64,000 bases of DNA from Bacillota bacterium. Its GTDB lineage: Bacteria > Bacillota > Ch66. Position 1 is the stretch's first letter. Every line of letters begins with the position of its first letter. The DNA lies in contig JABLXP010000008.1 in NCBI GenBank assembly GCA_013178045.1, forward strand, positions 1-64,000, in the 5' to 3' direction. Shown here in pieces: positions 17,044 through 28,323 of the stretch. The translations under genes and the position numbers were made by a program. The notes under the pieces are model-generated. The model did no database searches, was not told where the DNA came from, and was given only the letters and a program-made list of their open reading frames with translations.

Positions 17044-17691
17044 ATGAGTCTCAATGCTCAGAGAGAAGTTATAGATCTTTACGAAATAATGACCGATGAA
17101 GATATTGTCGAAATGGCGCGGGAAGGTGATGACGCGGCTCTCGAGCATTTGATCAACAAGTATAAAAATTTTGTCAGGGCCAAAGCCAGATCATATTTCT
17201 TGATCGGGGCAGATCGGGAAGACATTATCCAGGAGGGTATGATTGGCCTCTATAAAGCTATTCGGGATTTCCGTTGCGATAAGTTGTCTTCTTTCCGTGC
17301 TTTTGCTGAATTGTGTATTACCCGCCAGATTATCACTGCCATCAAGACGGCGACCAGGCAGAAGCATATTCCTTTAAACGCATATGTTTCCTTAAATAAA
17401 CCGATTTATGACGAAGATTCCGACCGTACGCTTCTGGATGTTATTTCCGGTTCTAAGATTACCGATCCGGAAGAACTGATCATCAGTCGGGAAGAGTTCG
17501 ATGACATTGAAGAAAAAATGGGTGAGATTTTAAGCTCGCTTGAGTGGAAGGTTTTAATGTCGTATTTAGAAGGAAAGTCATATCAAGAAATCGCTGTGGA
17601 TTTGAAGAGGCACGTTAAATCAATCGATAACGCATTGCAACGGGTCAAGCGTAAACTTGAAAGATATTTAGAAAAAAGAGATGATAATTAA
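17044..17691 (+). CDS. sigH: RNA polymerase sigma-H factor
   Basis: The 215-residue sigma factor directs early stationary-phase and sporulation transcription. Region 2 is strongly conserved (FVRAKARSYFLIGADRED, then IQEGMIGLYKAIRDF), and a region 4 helix-turn-helix lies in the last 60 residues (SYQEIAVDLKRHVKSIDNAL). I use ATG 17044 because TGGAGGCG at 17030-17037 is well spaced for it and overlaps the alternative ATG at 17029. The long leader with three hairpins suggests transcriptional attenuation. The position after rae1 is the usual one in Firmicutes. Confidence 0.95.
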   Translation: MSLNAQREVIDLYEIMTDEDIVEMAREGDDAALEHLINKYKNFVRAKARSYFLIGADREDIIQEGMIGLYKAIRDFRCDKLSSFRAFAELCITRQIITAIKTATRQKHIPLNAYVSLNKPIYDEDSDRTLLDVISGSKITDPEELIISREEFDDIEEKMGEILSSLEWKVLMSYLEGKSYQEIAVDLKRHVKSIDNALQRVKRKLERYLEKRDDN

Positions 17692-17735
17692 CCAATTGCC
17701 ACCTCATTTACCATAATTTAATTTAAGTAAATCTC

Positions 17736-17765
17736 TTGACTTGAATTGATTCGCGGTGATATAAT
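17736..17765 (+). promoter_or_regulatory. Promoter of the five-tRNA cluster
   Basis: TTGACT at 17736-17741 and TATAAT at 17760-17765 with an 18-base spacer, ending 16 bases before the first tRNA. A terminator closes the cluster at 18303-18332, so the tRNAs form a self-contained transcript. Confidence 0.82.
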
Positions 17766-17781
17766 CTAAGCTGTCAGTCGC

Positions 17782-17856
17782 GCCGACGTAGCTCAACGGT
17801 AGAGCAGCTGACTTGTAATCAGCAGGTTGCGGGTTCGAGTCCCATCGTCGGCTCCA
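17782..17856 (+). tRNA. tRNA-Thr (anticodon TGT)
   Basis: The acceptor stem GCCGACG pairs with CGTCGGC and the 3' end is encoded as TCCA. The anticodon stem GCTGA/TCAGC holds the loop CTTGTAA with anticodon TGT at 17814-17816. The D-loop and TTCGAGT T-loop are normal. It is the first gene of the cluster. Confidence 0.95.
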
Positions 17857-17931
17857 ATTTTGTTGGAGGTACGAGGTTGGAACACGGCGCAACTTGGGTG
17901 GGTTTCCAACATCTGACGTCCAACCTTATTT
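17857..17931 (+). other. tRNA spacer with inverted repeats
   Basis: The spacer between tRNA-Thr and tRNA-Tyr contains AGGTTGGA near 17872 and TCCAACCT near 17919, plus an intermediate TTCCAAC. Two alternative hairpins are therefore possible. They may help separate the precursor tRNAs for processing; there is no T-run, so termination is unlikely. Confidence 0.4.
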
Positions 17932-18016
17932 GGAGGGGTTCCCGAGTGGCCAAAGGGGGCAGACTGTAAATCTGTTGGCACCGCCTTCGAAGGTTCAAAT
18001 CCTTCCCCCTCCACCA
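17932..18016 (+). tRNA. tRNA-Tyr (anticodon GTA)
   Basis: The gene is 85 bases with an encoded CCA. The acceptor GGAGGGG pairs with the CCCCTCC at the 3' end. The anticodon GTA is at 17966-17968 in a CAGA/TCTG stem. The long variable arm (GCACCGCCTTCGA region) is typical of a class II tRNA-Tyr. Confidence 0.94.
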
Positions 18017-18052
18017 TTTTTCAATAAAAAATTATTTATCAAAAATATTTAT

Positions 18053-18128
<76 letters not shown>

Positions 18129-18132
18129 ACAT

Positions 18133-18208
18133 GCCGATATAGCTCAGTTGGCAGAGCGTATCCTTGGTAAGGATAAGGTCACCGGTTCAATCCCGGTTAT
18201 CGGCTCCA
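18133..18208 (+). tRNA. tRNA-Thr (anticodon GGT)
   Basis: The acceptor GCCGATA pairs with TATCGGC and is followed by TCCA. The anticodon stem TATCC/GGATA carries loop TTGGTAA with anticodon GGT at 18166-18168. With the TGT isoacceptor at 17782 this covers ACA/ACG-type and ACC/ACU codons. It begins 4 bases after tRNA-fMet. Confidence 0.95.
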
Positions 18209-18213
18209 AATCT

Positions 18214-18290
18214 GGCGGTGTAGCTCAGTTGGCTAGAGCATGCGGTTCATACCCGCAGTGTCCGGGGTTCAAATCCCTGCACCGCTACCA
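18214..18290 (+). tRNA. Elongator tRNA-Met (anticodon CAT)
   Basis: The gene is 77 bases with an encoded CCA. The anticodon CAT at 18248-18250 sits in a TGCGG/CCGCA stem. The acceptor GGCGGTG pairs through its first bases with the 3' side, unlike the initiator. The body closely resembles the B. subtilis elongator tRNA-Met, which argues against a lysidine-type tRNA-Ile2. Confidence 0.9.
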
Positions 18291-18302
18291 AGTAAAATGC
18301 GT

Positions 18303-18332
18303 AGACCTATCATATCAGATAGGTCTTTCTTC
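18303..18332 (+). terminator. Terminator of the tRNA cluster
   Basis: AGACCTATC at 18303-18311 pairs perfectly with GATAGGTCT at 18318-18326 (loop ATATCA), followed by TTCTTCTTT. It lies 12 bases after the last tRNA. Confidence 0.88.
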
Positions 18333-18471
18333 TTTGGTAAACAGTTCTCAAGCTAAAGGATCGAGCAGCAGCTTTTTGATTTAGTGGCTTTTTTTAAGTA
18401 AATTTCATTTTTCTGGCTAGGCTATCCTTAAGGGACTACGGTATAATAAACTTGAAATGGGAGGTGATTCA

Positions 18472-19224
18472 ATGGAGGATCTACATGAGGCAGTGTTAAA
18501 AACGGCTGAGATGTTGAGGCAATCCCGCAAAACCTTAGCTCTAACTGGTGCCGGAGCGAGTACTGGGAGTGGTATTCCTGACTACCGTAGCAAGGGCACG
18601 GGCCTGTGGGAAAAGTACAACCCAATGCAAAGAGCTAGTGTAACAGCGCTTTTAAACAATCCCGCGGAATTTTACTCTTTTAGTCTGCTGCGCTGGGCTA
18701 GTTACCTCGAAGCTGAACCTAATGCTGTTCACCGTTCTCTAGCTCTTCTCGAAAAAAGCGGGCTAATTTATGGGGTGATCACCCAGAATATCGATGGTTT
18801 GCACCGGAAAGCGGGCTCACTAAAGGTATGGGAAGTTCATGGACACTTACGGAGTTGCCATTGTTTGCAGTGCGCGCAACAGTATCCGTTCGCTGAGTTG
18901 ACCGAGCAGTATAACCGTGGTATTAATCCTCCCCGGTGTCAGGTGTGCCAGGGTATCCTGCGTCCGGATGTGGTGCTTTTTGAGGACCCTATGGGAGAAG
19001 ATTATTATCGGGCTGTTGATGAGGCTGTTAATTGCGATCTCATGCTGGTGGTAGGCAGTAGTTTGCAGGTATATCCGGTAGCTGACCTGCCAAGACTGGC
19101 ACGGCAGTTAATCATTGTCAACCGAGAGCCAACTCCGTGGGACCAGCGGGCTGTAGTGGTTGTCCACGCCCAGGCCGAGAAATTTTTGGGGGACTTGGTG
19201 CATCATCTGGGCTTGAGCGAATAA
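18472..19224 (+). CDS. cobB: Sir2-family NAD-dependent protein deacylase
   Basis: The 250-residue sirtuin removes acyl groups from lysines using NAD. The NAD-binding GAGASTGSGIPDYRS, the catalytic-site TQNIDGLHRKAG with HGHL just after it, two zinc CxxC pairs (CLQC and CQVC) and the C-terminal GSSLQVYPVADLP are all present. ATG 18472 follows GGGAGGTGATT at 18459-18469. A TATAAT at 18442-18447 with no clear -35 may be its promoter. It is a single gene between the tRNA terminator and tuf1; the symbol follows bacterial usage. Confidence 0.93.
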   Translation: MEDLHEAVLKTAEMLRQSRKTLALTGAGASTGSGIPDYRSKGTGLWEKYNPMQRASVTALLNNPAEFYSFSLLRWASYLEAEPNAVHRSLALLEKSGLIYGVITQNIDGLHRKAGSLKVWEVHGHLRSCHCLQCAQQYPFAELTEQYNRGINPPRCQVCQGILRPDVVLFEDPMGEDYYRAVDEAVNCDLMLVVGSSLQVYPVADLPRLARQLIIVNREPTPWDQRAVVVVHAQAEKFLGDLVHHLGLSE

Positions 19225-19361
19225 AGGTATTCAAATTGTCCCTAGATTGTATATGGTTGGAGAAAGCAAGAATAAAAAAAAGCATTTTTGGCAATCTAAA
19301 AGATAGGTTTTTCCTAAAATCGGCAGGATTTTTTCCACCGGTGTAGAATAAGCGTAAAGTG

Positions 19362-19390
19362 TTGATCCTGAATAGACAAAATTTTATATC
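19362..19390 (+). promoter_or_regulatory. Probable promoter of tuf1
   Basis: TTGATC at 19362-19367, a 17-base spacer and TATATC at 19385-19390 lie shortly before the tuf1 ribosome-binding site. Each hexamer departs from consensus, which is surprising for a gene expected to be highly expressed. Confidence 0.5.
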
Positions 19391-19423
19391 GGATAAGAAG
19401 TTAATAAGGAGGAAGAAAGGTCC

Positions 19424-20626
<1,203 letters not shown>

Positions 20627-20659
20627 AAAGTAAAGCAAGGCCTTTCTCAAGATTGCATT

Positions 20660-20691
20660 GGGGAAATCGTTGGCTGGCGATTTCCCCTTTT
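20660..20691 (+). terminator. Terminator of tuf1
   Basis: GGGGAAATCG at 20660-20669 pairs perfectly with CGATTTCCCC at 20678-20687 (8-base loop), followed by TTTT. It isolates tuf1 from the rpmG-secE-nusG operon. Confidence 0.9.
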
Positions 20692-20764
20692 AACGTTTAG
20701 AAAACAGTCAAAAATGATAAACTATGGAATAACCTAAAGCCAGAAGGCTTAAGCACGCATGCTA

Positions 20765-20793
20765 TTGACAGTTAATACAAATTATGATAAATT
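20765..20793 (+). promoter_or_regulatory. Probable promoter of rpmG-secE-nusG
   Basis: A perfect TTGACA lies at 20765-20770. At a 17-base spacer the -10 reads TAAATT (20788-20793), a weak match. It lies after the tuf1 terminator and before rpmG, where a promoter is needed. Confidence 0.5.
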
Positions 20794-20914
20794 CTTAGGG
20801 TAGCGATTTCAGGCATGATTATGCTTAAGCGTATAAATTTTAAAAGCTCCTGAACAGTCAAAGAGTGAAGGCAAGCTGACTTATAAGTGGTTTAGGCAGG
20901 AGGTGGCGATTTGC

Positions 20915-21064
20915 ATGCGAGTTGGTGTTACCCTGGCTTGTACAGAATGTAAGCAGCGGAATTATCAAACCAACAAGAATAAGAAGAACGATCCGGACCG
21001 GATCGAAATGAAGAAGTACTGCAAGTTCTGTAAAACACACACCCTCCATAAAGAAACTAAATAG
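20915..21064 (+). CDS. rpmG: 50S ribosomal protein L33
   Basis: This 49-residue protein of the large subunit is the zinc-binding form of L33, with two CxxC knuckles (C9, C12 and C36, C39). The conserved [20 protein letters not shown] region lies between them. ATG 20915 follows GCAGGAGGTGGC. The order rpmG-secE-nusG-rplK-rplA is standard; no tRNA-Trp gene lies between rpmG and secE, as it does in some Firmicutes. Confidence 0.95.
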   Translation: MRVGVTLACTECKQRNYQTNKNKKNDPDRIEMKKYCKFCKTHTLHKETK

Positions 21065-21120
21065 TCATCCCGACTTGCAAGTATACTGGGTGGGGATATT
21101 CTCAAAACCTGATCAGGGAT

Positions 21121-21366
21121 GTGAAACGGATGGCTAACATTAAACGGGTCGAGGCTGGTCGATTCAGCGAATATCGAACTAGGACTACCAACTTTTTGCG
21201 GACAGTATGGTCAGAACTAAAAAAGGTGCACTGGCCAAATCGTTCTGAGCTCATTACCTACACGGGTGTTGTTCTGATCTCAGTGGCCTTTGTCGCCTTA
21301 CTAATTTGGCTGGTTGATTCGGTCTTGAGTTTTCTTTTAGAACAGTTATTCAAGGCTCTGGCTTGA
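21121..21366 (+). CDS. secE: Preprotein translocase subunit SecE
   Basis: The 81-residue single-span SecE clamps SecY in the membrane. The amphipathic helix with VWSELKKVHWPNRSEL precedes one hydrophobic segment (about residues 46-68). GTG 21121 opens the frame, but ATG 21130 (MANIKRVEAG) is a reasonable alternative; the ribosome-binding site is poor for both. It stands before nusG as in most bacteria. Confidence 0.92.
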   Translation: MKRMANIKRVEAGRFSEYRTRTTNFLRTVWSELKKVHWPNRSELITYTGVVLISVAFVALLIWLVDSVLSFLLEQLFKALA

Positions 21367-21434
21367 TTGTCAACCATACTAACTGATGTGATTCTCAAGG
21401 GGGTGAGGGGCCTGGCTTAGGGGTCCCTTGAATT

Positions 21435-21962
21435 ATGGAAGAAGCGAAATGGTTTGTCATTCATACTTATTCGGGATATGAGAATAAGGTTAAGGCCAAC
21501 CTGGAAAAACGGGTTGAATCCATGAATATGGGTGACAAGATTTTCCGTGTTCTTGTCCCGATGGAAGATGAAGTTGAGATTAAAAATGGTAAGAAAAAGA
21601 TTACCAAGCGGAAGATCTATCCCGGCTATGTTCTGGTTGAGATGATTTTGACCGATGATTCCTGGTATGTGGTCCGCAATACCCCTGGAGTCACCAGTTT
21701 TGTAGGTACAGGAAACAAGCCGATCCCGCTGAGGCCGGCTGAAGTGAGACAAATTCTCAAACAGATGGGAATAGATGAACCCAAGCCAAAGATTGATTTT
21801 GTGGTTGGGCAGAGTCTCCGGGTCATCGCTGGGCCTTTTCAGAATTTTATTGGCACAGTAGAGGAGATTTATCCTGATAAAGGCAAGCTAAAAGTGTTGA
21901 TCTCGATGTTTGGGCGGGAAACCCCAGTCGAGCTTGATTTTTCCCAGGTGGAAAAGGTTTAA
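21435..21962 (+). CDS. nusG: Transcription termination/antitermination protein NusG
   Basis: The 175-residue NusG binds RNA polymerase and links it to ribosomes or to pausing signals. An N-terminal NGN domain (WFVIHTYSGYENKVKANLEK) is followed by a C-terminal KOW domain with the typical GPFQNFIGTVEEI turn. Length is normal. A 10-bp hairpin lies between nusG and rplK. Confidence 0.95.
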   Translation: MEEAKWFVIHTYSGYENKVKANLEKRVESMNMGDKIFRVLVPMEDEVEIKNGKKKITKRKIYPGYVLVEMILTDDSWYVVRNTPGVTSFVGTGNKPIPLRPAEVRQILKQMGIDEPKPKIDFVVGQSLRVIAGPFQNFIGTVEEIYPDKGKLKVLISMFGRETPVELDFSQVEKV

Positions 21963-21986
21963 GTGGGGGTGACCCCCCTTGAATAA

Positions 21987-22025
21987 GAAAATTGGCAGTC
22001 TCATTTGATAATGAAGCCAATTTTC
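21987..22025 (+). promoter_or_regulatory. Hairpin between nusG and rplK
   Basis: GAAAATTGGC at 21987-21996 pairs perfectly with GCCAATTTTC at 22016-22025. An inner TCATT/AATGA stem (22001-22005 with 22010-22014) gives a long two-tier hairpin. No long T-run follows. It could be a partial terminator, a processing site or an L11/L1-related control site; the sequence does not decide. Confidence 0.5.
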
Positions 22026-22086
22026 CTGGTGGGAGGGTATTCATAATTACCCGCATACCACATTTTACTTGAAGGAGGTGGAAAGA

Positions 22087-22515
22087 ATGGCCAAGAAGGT
22101 AGTAGGTCTGGTTAAACTGCAGTGTCAGGCCGGTAAGGCGACTCCCGCCCCTCCAGTTGGTCCGGCCCTGGGTCAGTATGGTGTCAATATTATGGCTTTT
22201 TGTAAGGAATATAATGAAAAGACCGCGGCGCAAGCGGGTCTGGTTATTCCAGTAGAAATTACGGTTTACGATGACCGTTCGTTTACATTTGTGTTGAAGA
22301 CGCCGCCAGCTTCGGTCTTGTTGAAAAAAGCGGCCGGCTTGGAAACTGCGTCTGGCGAACCAAACCGTAAGAAGGTTGGCAAAGTGACGAAGAGCAAGGT
22401 CAAAGAAATCGCGGAAATGAAAATGAAAGACTTGAATGCTGCCAGTATCGACGCCGCGATGCGGATGATCGAAGGGACGGCCCGGAGCATGGGCATTGAG
22501 ATTGTGGAAGGTTAG
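22087..22515 (+). CDS. rplK: 50S ribosomal protein L11
   Basis: This 142-residue protein of the GTPase-associated centre has the N-terminal proline-rich hinge ([17 protein letters not shown]) and the C-terminal 23S rRNA-binding domain ending [16 protein letters not shown] 22087 follows AAGGAGGTG at 22072-22080, so the in-frame extension back to 22069 is not the start. It pairs with rplA. Confidence 0.96.
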   Translation: MAKKVVGLVKLQCQAGKATPAPPVGPALGQYGVNIMAFCKEYNEKTAAQAGLVIPVEITVYDDRSFTFVLKTPPASVLLKKAAGLETASGEPNRKKVGKVTKSKVKEIAEMKMKDLNAASIDAAMRMIEGTARSMGIEIVEG

Positions 22516-22573
22516 GCTTTCACCAGGTAGTGGGAGGAACATTTCCGTCACGACCACTTGAGGAGGTAGACGT

Positions 22574-23278
22574 ATGAAAAAGCGAGGAAAAAAGTATCAG
22601 GAAGCTGCTAAGCTTGTTGACCGCTCCGTGCTTTATGAACCAGTTGAGGCACTGCAGTTGGTGAAGAAGGCTGCTCCAGCCAAATTTGACGAGACGGTCG
22701 AAGTAGCAGTTAAACTAGGGGTTGACCCCCGACACGCTGACCAGCAAATCCGGGGTGCGGTAGTCTTACCGCACGGAATTGGAAAAACCCGTAAAGTTCT
22801 GGTGTTTGCCAAAGGTGATAAGGCTAAAGAAGCTGAGCAGGCCGGCGCTGATTATGTGGGAGCCGAAGATATTATTGCCCGGATCCAGGGTGGTTGGTTT
22901 GATTTTGATGTCGCGATCGCCACGCCGGACATGATGGGGGCAGTTGGTAAACTCGGTAAGCTTTTAGGCCCGAAAGGCCTGATGCCGAACCCGAAAGTCG
23001 GTACGGTTACCTTTGAAATTGAACGCGCCGTCAAAGAAGCTAAAGCAGGTAAGATTCAATATCGGGTTGATAAGACGGGAATCGTGCACGCCCCGATCGG
23101 TAAGGTTTCTTTTGACGTGGACAAACTGAAAGATAATTATCAGACATTGCTGGAGACATTGGTTCGCGCTAGACCAGCCGCGGCCAAGGGGCAATATCTG
23201 AAAAGCATCACGGTTTCGTCGTCGATGGGCCCGGGGATTAGAATCAATCCGCTGAAAGCTCTGACCAGAGAGGGCTAA
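22574..23278 (+). CDS. rplA: 50S ribosomal protein L1
   Basis: The 234-residue L1 forms the mobile stalk at the E site and in many bacteria represses its own operon. Conserved features include [20 protein letters not shown], the domain II sequence [14 protein letters not shown], and the C-terminal [10 protein letters not shown]. The ribosome-binding site is GAGGAGG, 10 bases before ATG. The promoter and leader of rplJ follow. Confidence 0.96.
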   Translation: MKKRGKKYQEAAKLVDRSVLYEPVEALQLVKKAAPAKFDETVEVAVKLGVDPRHADQQIRGAVVLPHGIGKTRKVLVFAKGDKAKEAEQAGADYVGAEDIIARIQGGWFDFDVAIATPDMMGAVGKLGKLLGPKGLMPNPKVGTVTFEIERAVKEAKAGKIQYRVDKTGIVHAPIGKVSFDVDKLKDNYQTLLETLVRARPAAAKGQYLKSITVSSSMGPGIRINPLKALTREG

Positions 23279-23320
23279 TTGGTTAACGCCAGTTCTCGTT
23301 TGCGGTGAAATGTTCTGCAG

Positions 23321-23350
23321 TTGACAGTGGTTGCCACTGTGTGCTAAAAT
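23321..23350 (+). promoter_or_regulatory. Promoter of the rplJL leader
   Basis: TTGACA at 23321-23326, 18-base spacer, TAAAAT at 23345-23350. Transcription begins near 23357, producing the L10 leader of about 175 bases. Confidence 0.8.
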
Positions 23351-23356
23351 GAGCTC

Positions 23357-23532
23357 CAGCGTGAGAATATAATACCATTAATTAACTGTAGACAGTAGGT
23401 GTGGGGACACGTAAGGGGTTTAATTAACCCGCCTACCGAGGTTAAGGCAAATTTTCGGAGTCTTAATTACTCTGTTTATTATAGCCTCTGTTGTCTGCAG
23501 AGGCTTAAGTTTTTGTGAGGAGGTGAAAATGA
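23357..23532 (+). promoter_or_regulatory. Ribosomal L10 leader (L10-L12 autoregulatory RNA)
   Basis: The stretch contains the L10-leader segments TGTAGACAGTAGGTG (about 23387-23401) and CCTACCGAGG (about 23432-23441), which pair to build the protein-binding helix. Then AGCCTCTG and CAGAGGCT form a hairpin followed by TAAGTTTTT, resembling a terminator directly before the rplJ ribosome-binding site. In Firmicutes the L10/L12 complex binds this RNA and promotes early termination. The family assignment is by recognition of the motif, not a covariance search. Confidence 0.8.
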
Positions 23533-24051
23533 GTGCCGAATATCGAAGCCAAGAAGCAGGTTGTCACTGAGATTAGAGAAAAGCTCCAGCGTTCCAAGAG
23601 CGCAGTTTTAACTGATTACCGCGGACTTAACGTAAAAGAAGTGACAAAATTGAGAAATCAGCTGCGCGAAGCTGGAATTGAATATCGGGTAGTTAAAAAC
23701 ACACTTGCTACAATCGCGGTCAAAGACATTGGATTGGATGAACTGGAAGTATATTTAAAAGGCCCGACGGCCATTGCTTTTAGCGATGATCCCGTGGCGC
23801 CAGCGAAAATTTTGTCTGAGTTTGCCAAGACAAACAAAAACTTTGCTATAAAAGGCGGGGTTTTGGAAGGAAAGGTTATCGACCTCGAAGGGGTAAAAGC
23901 CCTGGCTGATTTACCGTCCCGAGAGGTGCTCCTGGCTAAAGTCGTGGGGGCGATGCAAGCGCCGATCACGGCCTGGGTCAATGTTCTGCAGGGGCCGATT
24001 CGCAAGTTTGTTTATGCCCTGGATGCCGTCAGGAAACAAAAAGAAGCTTAG
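23533..24051 (+). CDS. rplJ: 50S ribosomal protein L10
   Basis: The 172-residue L10 anchors the L7/L12 dimers to the ribosomal stalk base. The N-terminal rRNA/L11-binding part shows [19 protein letters not shown] and a C-terminal helix binds L7/L12. The start is GTG at 23533 with GAGGAGGTGAAA; the ATG at 23529 is in the wrong frame. An autoregulatory leader precedes it. Confidence 0.95.
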   Translation: MPNIEAKKQVVTEIREKLQRSKSAVLTDYRGLNVKEVTKLRNQLREAGIEYRVVKNTLATIAVKDIGLDELEVYLKGPTAIAFSDDPVAPAKILSEFAKTNKNFAIKGGVLEGKVIDLEGVKALADLPSREVLLAKVVGAMQAPITAWVNVLQGPIRKFVYALDAVRKQKEA

Positions 24052-24192
24052 CCTTGGTTGCTCAGAGATATAACTTCCTGCTCAACATAATGCAACTAAG
24101 ACCTATACCTGCGCTAAACCTTGGCGCAAGCCAAGTTTGCTTTATCTTAACCTATAAATAAAGACTCAGAAGGGTTTAAGGAGGTGAAATAA

Positions 24193-24570
24193 ATGAGTAA
24201 GGTTGCTGAAATCCTGGAAATGGTAAAGGGCATGACCGTTCTGGAATTAGCCGAACTGGTCAAGGCTTTTGAAGAGGAGTTTGGCGTTACAGCTGCGGCC
24301 CCGGTAGCGGTAGCGGCAGCACCAGTAGCTGCTGCGGCAGCGCCGGTGGAAGAGGCTCAAACCGAATTTGACGTTATCCTGGCTAGCGCTGGTGATAAGA
24401 AGATCAACGTCATCAAGGTAGTGCGCGAGATTACCGGTTTAGGGCTGAAGGAAGCGAAGGATTTGGTTGATGGTGCCCCGAAACCTGTCAAAGAAAAGAT
24501 CAGTAAGGAAGAGGCTGAAGCCATCAAGGCCAAGTTGGTTGAAGCTGGTGCCTCCGTGGAGATTAAGTAA
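24193..24570 (+). CDS. rplL: 50S ribosomal protein L7/L12
   Basis: The 125-residue stalk protein has an N-terminal dimerisation helix pair, an alanine/valine-rich hinge (about residues 35-55) and a C-terminal factor-binding domain with [20 protein letters not shown]. The ribosome-binding site is AAGGAGGTG. A hairpin after the gene (24595-24634) would reduce read-through into rpoB and so keep L12 in excess. Confidence 0.96.
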   Translation: MSKVAEILEMVKGMTVLELAELVKAFEEEFGVTAAAPVAVAAAPVAAAAAPVEEAQTEFDVILASAGDKKINVIKVVREITGLGLKEAKDLVDGAPKPVKEKISKEEAEAIKAKLVEAGASVEIK

Positions 24571-24594
24571 GGTTTTCGTCTACAGAACCATCAG

Positions 24595-24634
24595 ACTGGA
24601 CACTTCGTTATACGGGGTGTCCAGTTTATCCTTT
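24595..24634 (+). terminator. Terminator/attenuator between rplL and rpoB
   Basis: ACTGGACAC at 24595-24603 pairs perfectly with GTGTCCAGT at 24617-24625, followed by a broken T-tract (TTATCCTTTT). It lies 24 bases after rplL. Confidence 0.7.
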
Positions 24635-24676
24635 TGTCCCACCTCAAAAAAAGCGGCAGTTTTTCCTGCAAATTCC

Positions 24677-24705
24677 TTGACAATCAACATCTCTTGTGCT
24701 AACAT
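24677..24705 (+). promoter_or_regulatory. Promoter of rpoB-rpoC
   Basis: TTGACA at 24677-24682, 17-base spacer, TAACAT at 24700-24705. It gives rpoBC its own start point after the rplL terminator, with a leader of about 225 bases. Confidence 0.75.
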
Positions 24706-24819
24706 TAAAAAATGGCATCTTTAGTAGGGACAATTGGTAAGGACGTCCATTTGTGTGCATAATTCTAGTGGAAGTGGTAACAATAGCTAGATAAGGCCGA
24801 ATATTTAACCATGGGTGGA

Positions 24820-24853
24820 AAGCGAGGTTTAACAAAGGCTAAGCCTTGCTTTT
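24820..24853 (+). promoter_or_regulatory. Hairpin in the rpoB leader
   Basis: AAGCGAGGTTTA at 24820-24831 pairs over 12 positions (two wobbles) with TAAGCCTTGCTT at 24840-24851 and runs into TTTT at 24850-24853. It may act as an attenuator or stabiliser for rpoBC mRNA. The rest of the 24706-24938 leader shows no reading frame. Confidence 0.5.
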
Positions 24854-24938
24854 AACTGTCTGTGGTTTCATATATCTGGTTTCCTTTAAGTCTTCCGGTG
24901 CGGCGGGATTTTACCAACATGATAAGGGGTGAGGTACC

Positions 24939-28304
<3,366 letters not shown>

Positions 28305-28323
28305 GCGGGAGGGGGAGAGGCCT

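Noticed and set aside
20627-21120. Search for tRNA-Trp near rpmG-secE
   Set aside because: Many Firmicutes have tRNA-Trp here, but no cloverleaf with a CCA anticodon was found on reading the gaps.
24467-24724. 85-codon plus-strand frame from within rplL into the rpoB leader
   Set aside because: It runs through the terminator hairpin and the rpoB promoter, has no ribosome-binding site and no similarity.
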